Source of the DNA: an uncultured Candidatus Saccharibacteria bacterium
GTDB lineage: Bacteria; Patescibacteria; Saccharimonadia; Saccharimonadales; UBA6022
Direction of reading: 5' to 3'
Assembly (NCBI GenBank): GCA_946886725.1
Contig: CAMPJF010000068.1
Span: 1-5,840 of the forward strand
Length of the DNA: 5,840 nt
Positions 1-5,840 of the stretch are shown piece after piece. Under the pieces are notes generated by a model. The model was given only the letters and a program-made list of their open reading frames with translations. It was not told where the DNA came from and did not search any database. Position numbers and translations under genes: made by a program. The stretch's first letter is position 1. Each line of letters opens with the position of its first letter.

Positions 1-907
1 GCTTCGACCAGGTCGTTTTGACCGCCGTACAAACATCATGCTTCCAGAGCGCAAAGACCGCGAGGCAATTTTGAAAGTTCACTTCAAAAACAAGCCAGTT
101 GATGAGACTGTTCAAATCGAAGCCTTGGCTGCCAAGACCGCGGGATCAAGTGGTGCGGATCTTGCGAATATTGCAAACGAGGCAGCGATTGTGGCGGCTC
201 GTCGCGACGCAAAGAAGATTAGCAACGCCGATCTGACTGAGGCATTTGAAAAAGTAGCCATCGGTCCAGAGCGCAAGACGAAGGTTATGAGTGAGGCTGA
301 GCGTAAGATGACCGCTTACCACGAAGCTGGCCATGCGATTGTTGGGCACGTCCTTCCTGACAGCGATCCTGTTCACAAGGTGACGATCATTCCACGTGGC
401 GGTACCGGTGGAGTAACGTGGTTCTTGCCGCCTGAAGACAAGAGTTACACGAATGTTTATGAATTTAAAGATATTCTTGCTCGAGCAATGGGTGGCCGTG
501 TTGCAGAAAAGATTTTGTACGGTGCCGATGGTATTACGACTGGTGCGGGTTCTGATCTGCGCAAGGCAACCGAGATCGCTCGCGATATGATTATCGAACA
601 GGGTATGGGTAGTAAACTGCGCGACCAGGTGTTCCATGACGACAACGGGGGCATGGTCTTTGACAAGATGACACACGAACGACCGTACAGTGATGACACT
701 GCCAAAGAAATTGACAGTGAAGTTGAAATGCTGATCAAAGAGGCATCACGACGAGCAGAGATTGTTATCACTAAGAACCGAAAACATCTCGATGCGCTGG
801 CAAGTGCACTGCTTGAAGATGAGACGCTCGAAGAGACGGCAGTAAATAAAATTCTTAAAGATGCGAAACTTCCAAAAGAGGCAATGCTCCACGAGATAGC
901 TGCGTAG
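1..907 (+). CDS. ftsH: ATP-dependent zinc metalloprotease FtsH, C-terminal half (5' end outside window)
   Basis: FtsH is a membrane-anchored hexameric AAA+ protease that unfolds and degrades misfolded membrane and short-lived cytosolic proteins. The frame is open from base 2, so the ATG at 38 is internal and the true start lies upstream of the window. The first visible residues, LRPGRFDRR, are the second region of homology; its two arginines in RPGR correspond to the arginine fingers of the family. The AAA+ lid follows, with SGADLANIANEAA near 158-196. The protease domain has the zinc site HEAGH at 320-334, and the third ligand is the Asp of GAGSDL at 554-556. The N-terminal membrane helices and the Walker A/B motifs lie outside the window. 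The 301 visible residues end soon after the last conserved helices, without the longer tail of E. coli FtsH. The stop is TAG, and murJ starts 7 bases later. Identification is secure. Confidence 0.97.
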   Translation, partial: LRPGRFDRRTNIMLPERKDREAILKVHFKNKPVDETVQIEALAAKTAGSSGADLANIANEAAIVAARRDAKKISNADLTEAFEKVAIGPERKTKVMSEAERKMTAYHEAGHAIVGHVLPDSDPVHKVTIIPRGGTGGVTWFLPPEDKSYTNVYEFKDILARAMGGRVAEKILYGADGITTGAGSDLRKATEIARDMIIEQGMGSKLRDQVFHDDNGGMVFDKMTHERPYSDDTAKEIDSEVEMLIKEASRRAEIVITKNRKHLDALASALLEDETLEETAVNKILKDAKLPKEAMLHEIAA

Positions 908-914
908 CAAACCT

Positions 915-2537
915 ATGGGGCGAGTACAGGCCGCCGTTGCAAAGGCGAATAAGCGACTTCCGATTCAGCTTGCAGCTGTGCTGCTTGCTGGATCAACGTT
1001 GCTGTCTGCGCTGTTGGGTATTTTACGTGAACGTTTCCTGAACCGTGCATATTACGAAACCTACCCGACGGGTATCGATGCGTATACGGTCGCCTTTACG
1101 CTGCCGGACTTTATGTTTATCATTTTGGTATCCGGCGCACTGAGCGTTACTTTTATCCCCGTCTTTAATCAGCGCCTCGCCAAGGGGAATAAAAAATCAG
1201 CTTGGGAGCTGTCGACTAGTTTAATTAATTTTATGGCGCTCATTACCTTAGCTGCCAGTATTTTAATTATGATATTCGCCGAACCAATCGTGCAATATAT
1301 CGTTGCACCAGGATTGGATGAGGCGAGCCGGGCGCTGGCGGTAAGCATGATGAGAGTCATCGCGGTCAACCCATTCTTGTTTGCGATTGCGACGGTTATT
1401 GCCAGTATGCAGCAGGCGATTGGGCGCTTTACGTTCTTTGCTTTGGCGCCAACAATATACAATGTGGGGATTATTATCGGCACGCTGTTCTTCACGCAAG
1501 GGATCACGATTTTTGGCTGGCAGGTGTTCGAGGGCGGTATTATGGGTGTGGCTCTCGGTGTTGTACTTGGATCGATTATGCAACTGCTGGTTAGCTCTAT
1601 TGGATTACTTGGTCTTGGCTTTGACTACCGGTTTAAAATTTACTGGAAGAATAAAGGCTTTCGCAAAGTCCTTTCTTTGCTACCGGCGCGTTCACTGGAC
1701 CAGGGTATGGACTATGTCGTTAGTATTGCAGAAACAAACTTGGCATCGCGCATGGCGTCCGGAACGATTCGTGCTTACAACCAAGCATTAACATTGCACT
1801 TGATGCCGATTAACTTAATCGGCGTGGCTATTAGTACTGCGGCGTTTCCAAGTTTGACGGAGCGCTTGGGCGAAAACCGTACGGACTTATTTATTAAAGA
1901 GCTTCGCAATACGATTCGAGTTATCATCTGGATCATATTACCAATCGGCACGATTGCATTCTTTGCCCGAGGATATGTGGTGAACTTTATTAAAGAGGGC
2001 GGTGACCCATTGATGGCAAACCTACTGGGCGCGCTGGTTATTGCGATTATATTTCGTTCGATTTATCACATTGCCGCGCGTAGTTTTTATGCGCAGCAGG
2101 ATACGAAGACGCCGTTATACGTTTCTATTTTTGCAATCGCATTGAATGTTGCGTTGGCAATATGGTTTACGATGGTGCTTGAATGGGGTCCGTACGGACT
2201 GGCATGGGCGCAGTCAATTGTCGCGCTAGTCGAAGTCGTTATTCTGTTCTTTATTATGGCAAAGCGGATGCCAGATTTATTCAATCTTCCATTCATGCAT
2301 GCGATTGGTCGGATGGTTGGCGCGACTGCGCTAATGGGCATCATTAGTTATATTATGGTGCAGATATTCCAGTTGCAAACGGTTGATCAGAAGTTCCTTG
2401 AGACGTTCCCGAAGTTCGTCGTCATCGTTCTTATCAGCTTGGGGGTATATGTTTGGTTCAGTAAGTTATTGAAACTGAGTGAGGCGAATCCGGTATTACG
2501 TCGCGCTCGCTCGTTGCTTTTTGGAAAAACAAATTAA
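915..2537 (+). CDS. murJ: MurJ/MviN-family lipid II flippase (MOP superfamily)
   Basis: The 540-residue integral membrane protein belongs to the family that flips lipid II across the cytoplasmic membrane for peptidoglycan synthesis. By eye there are 14 hydrophobic helices, roughly at residues 16-36, 56-82, 101-127, 140-166, 172-194, 206-235, 260-280, 293-313, 333-353, 366-388, 400-420, 425-448, 460-484 and 499-518, matching MurJ topology. Family signatures are LLGILRERFLN (34-43), the LPD/SGALS region (63-77), GVAISTAAFPSLTER (303-317) and ARSFYAQQDTKTP (388-400). In a hand alignment, E. coli R24 and D39 match R38 and D55, but R18, R52 and R270 do not match arginines here, so substrate handling may differ. 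The ATG at 915 is the only start that keeps helix 1. It has no Shine-Dalgarno and no clear promoter, so it probably relies on ftsH transcription. Another polyprenyl-linked sugar flippase of the same superfamily is the alternative. Confidence 0.92.
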   Translation: MGRVQAAVAKANKRLPIQLAAVLLAGSTLLSALLGILRERFLNRAYYETYPTGIDAYTVAFTLPDFMFIILVSGALSVTFIPVFNQRLAKGNKKSAWELSTSLINFMALITLAASILIMIFAEPIVQYIVAPGLDEASRALAVSMMRVIAVNPFLFAIATVIASMQQAIGRFTFFALAPTIYNVGIIIGTLFFTQGITIFGWQVFEGGIMGVALGVVLGSIMQLLVSSIGLLGLGFDYRFKIYWKNKGFRKVLSLLPARSLDQGMDYVVSIAETNLASRMASGTIRAYNQALTLHLMPINLIGVAISTAAFPSLTERLGENRTDLFIKELRNTIRVIIWIILPIGTIAFFARGYVVNFIKEGGDPLMANLLGALVIAIIFRSIYHIAARSFYAQQDTKTPLYVSIFAIALNVALAIWFTMVLEWGPYGLAWAQSIVALVEVVILFFIMAKRMPDLFNLPFMHAIGRMVGATALMGIISYIMVQIFQLQTVDQKFLETFPKFVVIVLISLGVYVWFSKLLKLSEANPVLRRARSLLFGKTN

Positions 2538-2548
2538 AGTGTTATAAT
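2521..2548 (+). promoter_or_regulatory. Predicted promoter for lepA with extended -10
   Basis: A -35-like TTGGAA (2521-2526, 4/6 to TTGACA) is followed after 16 bases by a perfect TATAAT (2543-2548), which has the extended -10 TGn at 2540-2542. The -35 lies inside the last codons of murJ. Initiation about 7 bases after TATAAT would leave a leader of about 8 bases before the lepA ATG at 2563. A second -10-like TATAAA (2550-2555) is placed so that initiation could fall on the ATG itself. The boxes are seen; promoter activity is inferred. Confidence 0.7.
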
Positions 2549-2562
2549 ATATAAACAATAGT

Positions 2563-4341
2563 ATGAATCAATCTCAAATTAGAAATTTCTGTATCATCGC
2601 GCATATCGACCATGGCAAGTCGACGCTTGCCGACCGTATGATGGAGCTGTCCGGGACTGTGCAGAAACGTGATATGAAATCACAGCTGCTTGATACGATG
2701 GATCTGGAGCGTGAAAAGGGTATCACGATTAAACTGACGCCTGTTCAGATGCACCACAAGGATTTTACACTTAATCTTATCGATACGCCGGGGCATGTCG
2801 ATTTCAGCTATGAAGTCAGTCGCTCGCTTGAAGCCTGCGAAGGGGCGATTTTGGTTGTCGATGCCAGCCAAGGTATTCAAGCGCAGACATTGGCGAATGT
2901 TTATTTGGCGCTCGCGGCCGATCTGACGATTATCCCAGTATTGAATAAGATTGATTTACCGGCTGCGGACATCCCGCGAGTATCGGCGGAAATTATTAAC
3001 TTGCTTGGCTGTAGTGAAGCAGATATTTTAAAAGTTAGCGCAAAGACCGGCGAGGGCGTATTGAATGTCCTTGATACGGTGATTGAACGTATCGCACCAC
3101 CTGCCGGACATGCTGATCAGCCAACTCGCGCATTAATTTTCGACAGTTACTATGATGATTACCGCGGGGTAATCTTGTATACTCGTGTCGTTGATGGCGC
3201 CGTAAAGAAGGGTGATACGATCGAAATGCTTGCGACGGGCGCAAGCGGACTTGCCCTCGAGGTAGGAGCGCTGGCGCCTTCCATGAGTCCCGGAGCTGAA
3301 ATCGCTACGGGCCAGGTGGGGTATATCGTAACCAACCTCAAAACAACCCGCGATGCTCGCGTCGGCGACACGGTTACCGTGAAGCGTAGCCATGCGACAG
3401 AAATGTTGCCCGGTTATCAGCACGTCAAGCCATTTGTTTATGCCGGATTTTTCCCCGTTTCCAACGAGGATTACAACGAGCTGAAAGATGCGGTCGAAAA
3501 GCTTAGCCTGAGTGATTCGGCATTGCAATTCGAACCGGAAAATTCACCCGTTTTAGGATTTGGTGTTCGCATTGGCTTCCTGGGGCTGCTGCATATGGAT
3601 ATCGTTCGCGAGCGCCTCGAGCGCGAGTACTCACTCGACTTGGTCGTGACGAACCCTAGTACTGATTATCAAGTGCGCCTGCAAAATGGTGAAGAGTTGG
3701 ATATTAAATCTGCTTCAAGCCTTCCTGACCCTTCGAAAATTGCTGAAATTCGCGAACCATGGATTAAAGGCGAAATTATCGTCCCGCAGGCATATATTGG
3801 TGCGGTAATTCAGCTGATCGTCAACAAGCGCGGCCAACAAAAGAACCTCAGTTATATTGATGAACGCGCACTAATTAGTTTTGAGGCGCCATTGGCAAAC
3901 CTACTTACCGATTTTTACGATCAGCTAAAATCAGTGACGAGTGGTTATGGGTCATTTAATTACGACCTAGATGACTATCGTGTCGAAGATTTGGTGAAAG
4001 TCGATTTTTATGTTGCCGGCGAGATCGTTGACGCACTGAGTGTAATGGCGCATCGTTCAGAATCTCAACACCTGGGACGTGTCGTTGTCGACAAGCTAAA
4101 AGAGGTGATTCCACGACAGAATTTCCAGGTCGCCTTACAGGCGGCGATTGGGGGAAAGTTTATTGCCCGTGCCGATCTTTCCGCCTATCGAAAAGACGTA
4201 ACTACTGGTCTGTATGGCGGTGACGTATCGCGTAAAAAGAAGGTGCTTGCTAAACAGGCCAAAGGCAAGAAGCGTATGAAACGATTCGGCAAAGTGGATA
4301 TTCCATCCGAAGCCTTTACGGTCATGCTAAAGCGGGATTAA
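2563..4341 (+). CDS. lepA: Elongation factor 4 (LepA), ribosome-associated translational GTPase
   Basis: LepA/EF4 is a translational GTPase that acts on ribosomes, where roles in back-translocation and in subunit biogenesis have both been proposed. At 592 residues it is about full length for the family (E. coli 599). The G motifs are all present: AHIDHGKST (13-21), GITI (53-56), DTPGH (74-78, with the catalytic-type His78), NKID (128-131) and SAKTG (159-163). Domain II is around 185-275. The EF-G-like domains include LGFGVRIGFLGLLHMDIV (331-348). The LepA-specific C-terminal domain carries YGGDVSRKKKVLAKQ (551-565) and GKKRMKRFG (568-576), and separates it from EF-G, TypA and tetracycline-protection proteins. 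The start gives the classic MNQSQIRNF N-terminus. There is no Shine-Dalgarno; a strong -10 lies 14 bases upstream. Lying between murJ and gmk, it appears to start its own transcript. Confidence 0.98.
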   Translation: MNQSQIRNFCIIAHIDHGKSTLADRMMELSGTVQKRDMKSQLLDTMDLEREKGITIKLTPVQMHHKDFTLNLIDTPGHVDFSYEVSRSLEACEGAILVVDASQGIQAQTLANVYLALAADLTIIPVLNKIDLPAADIPRVSAEIINLLGCSEADILKVSAKTGEGVLNVLDTVIERIAPPAGHADQPTRALIFDSYYDDYRGVILYTRVVDGAVKKGDTIEMLATGASGLALEVGALAPSMSPGAEIATGQVGYIVTNLKTTRDARVGDTVTVKRSHATEMLPGYQHVKPFVYAGFFPVSNEDYNELKDAVEKLSLSDSALQFEPENSPVLGFGVRIGFLGLLHMDIVRERLEREYSLDLVVTNPSTDYQVRLQNGEELDIKSASSLPDPSKIAEIREPWIKGEIIVPQAYIGAVIQLIVNKRGQQKNLSYIDERALISFEAPLANLLTDFYDQLKSVTSGYGSFNYDLDDYRVEDLVKVDFYVAGEIVDALSVMAHRSESQHLGRVVVDKLKEVIPRQNFQVALQAAIGGKFIARADLSAYRKDVTTGLYGGDVSRKKKVLAKQAKGKKRMKRFGKVDIPSEAFTVMLKRD

Positions 4342-4343
4342 AC

Positions 4344-4352
4344 TGTTATACT
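4344..4352 (+). promoter_or_regulatory. Extended -10 promoter element for gmk (leaderless transcript predicted)
   Basis: TGT-TATACT at 4344-4352 is an extended -10 box (hexamer 4347-4352, 5/6 to TATAAT). It begins 2 bases after the lepA stop, the same offset as the TGT-TATAAT box after murJ. No convincing -35 is seen at 16-18 bases, which is acceptable for extended -10 promoters. Only 7 bases separate the hexamer from the gmk ATG, so transcription is predicted to start at or next to the start codon. There is no room for, and no trace of, a Shine-Dalgarno. Confidence 0.6.
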
Positions 4353-4359
4353 AGATCGA

Positions 4360-5073
4360 ATGAACGAAATTGATCAACTTATTGCCGACTATCAACCCTC
4401 AGATTACGTGGCCGAACTGGTCCGTGGTACAAAGATTACGCTGCTCGTAGGAATATCGGGCGCCGGAAAAGACACGATCAAGAAGGAGCTTTTGAAAAAG
4501 CCAGATTTTCGTGACATCGTCTCGCACACGACGCGTGCTCCACGAATTAACAATGGCATCGCAGAAGTACCTGATGTGGACTATCATTTCATTGACGACA
4601 ATGCGGCAAAAATGATGATAGAGAACCATGAGTTTATTGAAGCGAAGTTCGTTCACGGCACTGTGTATGGTACAAGCATCGACGAACTCAAGCAATCGCA
4701 CGACGAACAAAAGATCGCATTAACTGATATCGATGTACAGGGCGTTGCTGAGTATAAAGAATTATCGCAGCATGTCGTCGCCGTATTCGTTATTCCACCG
4801 ACGTACTCGGTGTGGCGTGAACGGCTAGCGCAGCGATACGAATCGCCTGAAGCATTTCAGGCTGAATGGACAAAGCGTCGCAACAGTGCGATCGACGAAT
4901 TGACGCATGCACTTGAGGTGCCGTACTATCATTTCATCGTGAATGATGACCTCGACCGAGCGGTGGCTGTCGCGGAAGAAATCGCCCACAAGCCGGATGT
5001 TTTTCATCGCAAAGACGATGAAGCCCGCTTAAAAGCCCGAGATCTATTAGCGGCAATTCAAACGAGCATGTAA
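4360..5073 (+). CDS. gmk: Guanylate kinase (GMP kinase)
   Basis: This cytosolic enzyme would phosphorylate GMP to GDP with ATP, feeding GTP and dGTP pools. Its motifs match the family in order: P-loop GISGAGKDT (31-39), GMP-binding SHTTRAPR (55-62), DYHFI (74-78), EFIEAKFVHGTVYGTS (91-106), DIDVQG (123-128), a lid-like Arg-rich stretch RERLAQR (153-159) and a late NDDLDRA (195-201). At 237 residues it is longer than the usual 205 or so. There are about 25 extra N-terminal residues before the first strand and a charged C-terminal tail after residue 210. The P-loop has Asp where Gly or Ser usually follows the Lys. The segment between the GMP-binding arginines and DYHF is also changed (INNGIAEVPDV instead of a GExxG-type turn). 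It lies 18 bases after lepA, with its own -10 box. Identity is good; a related P-loop nucleotide kinase is a minor alternative. Confidence 0.92.
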   Translation: MNEIDQLIADYQPSDYVAELVRGTKITLLVGISGAGKDTIKKELLKKPDFRDIVSHTTRAPRINNGIAEVPDVDYHFIDDNAAKMMIENHEFIEAKFVHGTVYGTSIDELKQSHDEQKIALTDIDVQGVAEYKELSQHVVAVFVIPPTYSVWRERLAQRYESPEAFQAEWTKRRNSAIDELTHALEVPYYHFIVNDDLDRAVAVAEEIAHKPDVFHRKDDEARLKARDLLAAIQTSM

Positions 5074-5074
5074 C

Positions 5075-5105
5075 GATTAGCACTCTATTTGCAAGAGTGC
5101 TAATC
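5075..5105. promoter_or_regulatory. CIRCE operator (HrcA binding site)
   Basis: The canonical inverted repeat TTAGCACTC-N9-GAGTGCTAA (5077-5103) matches the CIRCE consensus at every arm position. The palindrome extends by two further pairs (GA at 5075-5076 with TC at 5104-5105), giving 11-base arms. CIRCE is the known binding site of the repressor HrcA, which is encoded immediately downstream, so autoregulation follows. It lies in the 50-base gap after gmk and ends 18 bases before the hrcA ATG. Confidence 0.98.
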
Positions 5106-5117
5106 ATGCGCTAAAAT
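5089..5117 (+). promoter_or_regulatory. Predicted hrcA promoter interleaved with CIRCE
   Basis: TTGCAA (5089-5094, 4/6 to TTGACA) and TAAAAT (5112-5117, 5/6 to TATAAT) are separated by exactly 17 bases. The -35 sits in the CIRCE loop and the right CIRCE arm fills the spacer, so bound HrcA would occlude RNA polymerase. Only 6 bases separate the -10 from the hrcA ATG, so a leaderless transcript beginning at or near A5124 is predicted. The boxes are seen; activity is inferred. Confidence 0.75.
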
Positions 5118-5123
5118 AGAGCT

Positions 5124-5834
5124 ATGACAACCCGTCAAATAGCTATATTATCCGCCATTATTGAACAATATGCCGAAATTGCCGTTCCGGTAGGTAGTGT
5201 GACATTGGCAAAATTATTTGGTGTTTCGAGCGCAACTATCCGCAGTGAAATGGCCCGTCTAGAAGAGATGGGGATGATTATGCAGCCGCACACGAGTGCT
5301 GGACGCATACCTACTGATCAGGGATATCGATTCTATGTCAACACACTTACCGAGCAGCACGCTACCGAACAACCGCAGCAGCTTGATCGCAGTGCGAGAG
5401 CGATTGAGGCGCGAGTAAATACCTATGGTGATCGTGCTGATCGTGCAATTCGCAGTGCGGTCGACAGCCTGGTGGATCTGACGCAAAATCTTGGTATTGC
5501 GACTATTGGCGACGAGTTGTATATGAGTGGTATTGGCAATCTATTTTCACAGCCAGAATTTATGAGTGGTACGCATGCACAATCTGTTGCTCGTTTGCTC
5601 GACAACCTCGAGCCATGGCTACGTGAAGCGGCGCCGAATGAGCCACTTAATGTTTATATTGGTGCCGAAAATCCAATTGGAAAAACTAGTGGGGCAAGCT
5701 TGATTATTAGCCGGTTTAGGTCGCCCTATAGTGACCGAAGTTATATCGGTGTGCTGGGTCCCACCCGCCAAAGTTACGGTAAAGTAATGCGGCTCGTGCG
5801 TCACGCCGGCGCAATGTTAGAGGAGGTACTATAA
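5124..5834 (+). CDS. hrcA: Heat-inducible transcription repressor HrcA, short form
   Basis: HrcA represses chaperone operons by binding CIRCE, and in studied species its activity depends on GroEL. The N-terminal winged helix-turn-helix is intact: PVGSVTLAKLFGVSSATIR (22-40), SEMARLEEMGMI (41-52) and the wing QPHTSAGRIPTDQGYRFYV (54-72). The C-terminus is also typical, with GIGNLFSQPEF (136-146), VYIGAENPIG (177-186) and YIGVLGPTRQSYGKVMRLV (207-225). At 236 residues it is about 100 shorter than the usual 340 or so. The missing part is the middle: the sequence runs from SLVDLTQNLG (115-124) almost directly to YMSGIGNLF. That region in the family carries much of the first GAF-like strands and the inserted dimerisation domain. 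The reading frame is clean, so this looks like a compact form and not a frameshift. It has no Shine-Dalgarno, a perfect CIRCE upstream, and a stop overlapping the next ATG. Confidence 0.96.
   Translation: MTTRQIAILSAIIEQYAEIAVPVGSVTLAKLFGVSSATIRSEMARLEEMGMIMQPHTSAGRIPTDQGYRFYVNTLTEQHATEQPQQLDRSARAIEARVNTYGDRADRAIRSAVDSLVDLTQNLGIATIGDELYMSGIGNLFSQPEFMSGTHAQSVARLLDNLEPWLREAAPNEPLNVYIGAENPIGKTSGASLIISRFRSPYSDRSYIGVLGPTRQSYGKVMRLVRHAGAMLEEVL
5821..5826 (+). promoter_or_regulatory. Strong Shine-Dalgarno for the gene after hrcA
   Basis: AGGAGG lies 7 bases before the ATG at 5834, inside the last codons of hrcA. It is the only clear Shine-Dalgarno in front of any gene start in the window, and it fixes the start of the next gene. 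Confidence 0.88.
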
Positions 5835-5840
5835 TGGAAG
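5834..5840 (+). CDS. Start of next gene, probably grpE (3' part outside window)
   Basis: Only ATG GAA G is visible (Met-Glu-). The ATG shares its A with the hrcA TAA stop (TAATG), and a perfect AGGAGG is spaced 7 bases upstream, so a translated, co-transcribed gene starts here. Identity cannot be read from seven bases. GrpE is suggested only because hrcA-grpE-dnaK is the common order behind a CIRCE promoter; dnaK or dnaJ are alternatives. Confidence 0.55.

Noticed and set aside
38..40. ATG at 38 as the start of a 289-residue protein
   Set aside because: The frame is open to base 2 and encodes the conserved LRPGRFDRR of FtsH just before it, so this Met is internal to a gene cut by the window edge.
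146..676. Antisense open frame of 176 codons within ftsH
   Set aside because: It lies opposite strongly conserved FtsH coding sequence, has an atypical composition, no recognisable motif and no start signals; it is a shadow of the real gene.
1381..1791. Second + strand frame of 136 codons inside murJ
   Set aside because: Arg/Trp/Cys/Leu-rich out-of-frame translation of a membrane protein gene, with no RBS and no known motif.
3133..3528. Antisense open frame of 131 codons within lepA
   Set aside because: It lies opposite conserved LepA domain II-III sequence and has no family features.
3605..3630. Locally palindromic gcgcctcgagcgcgag stretch in lepA
   Set aside because: It is explained by the conserved LepA residues RERLERE and their codons; there is no sign of a separate element.
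5075..5117. CIRCE hairpin as a terminator for gmk
   Set aside because: The inverted repeat is the exact CIRCE consensus with a 9-base loop, and it is not followed by a T tract on the + strand, so intrinsic termination is unlikely.
1..5840. Alternative genetic code (TGA read as Gly or Trp, as in some CPR lineages)
   Set aside because: No in-frame TGA occurs in any of the conserved genes and Gly is encoded by GGN throughout. The absence of TGA among only five stops is not informative.

Overview
The window is a dense, single-strand block of bacterial housekeeping genes, all on the + strand. In order it holds the 3' half of ftsH (membrane protease), murJ (lipid II flippase family), lepA (elongation factor 4), gmk (guanylate kinase) and hrcA (heat-shock repressor). 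The first two codons of one more gene, probably grpE, lie at the right edge. Gaps between genes are 7, 25, 18 and 50 bases, and hrcA overlaps the next gene by one base. No stretch over 300 bases lacks a gene. I see no tRNA, rRNA, insertion sequence, CRISPR array or prophage signal.

Organism: a bacterium using the standard code. The five visible stops are one TAG and four TAA, and no TGA falls inside a gene. Base composition is fairly balanced by eye. Compact genes, near-zero spacing, very short or absent 5' leaders, a HrcA of only 236 residues and a divergent MurJ together suggest a small-genome lineage of the Patescibacteria/CPR, with Saccharibacteria as my best guess. That placement is inference from style and not from a search.

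Layout: 1-907 is the FtsH C-terminal half (end of the AAA+ domain plus the zinc protease domain). 915-2537 is MurJ, with 14 likely membrane helices. 2521-2548 is a promoter overlapping the murJ 3' end, followed by lepA at 2563-4341. 4344-4352 is an extended -10 element directly before gmk (4360-5073). 5075-5105 is a perfect CIRCE operator interleaved with the promoter of hrcA (5124-5834). 5821-5826 is a strong Shine-Dalgarno for the gene that starts at 5834.

How the parts fit: FtsH and HrcA/(GrpE) belong to protein quality control, LepA to translation under stress, Gmk to nucleotide supply and MurJ to wall synthesis. The clearest regulatory circuit is HrcA-CIRCE. HrcA should bind the operator that lies across its own promoter and repress hrcA and the chaperone gene(s) downstream. 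The most interesting features are the three promoters placed so close to start codons that leaderless or nearly leaderless mRNAs are predicted, the CIRCE operator lying wholly upstream of the predicted transcript, and the shortened HrcA. No wholly new system is evident; the rest is ordinary core genome.
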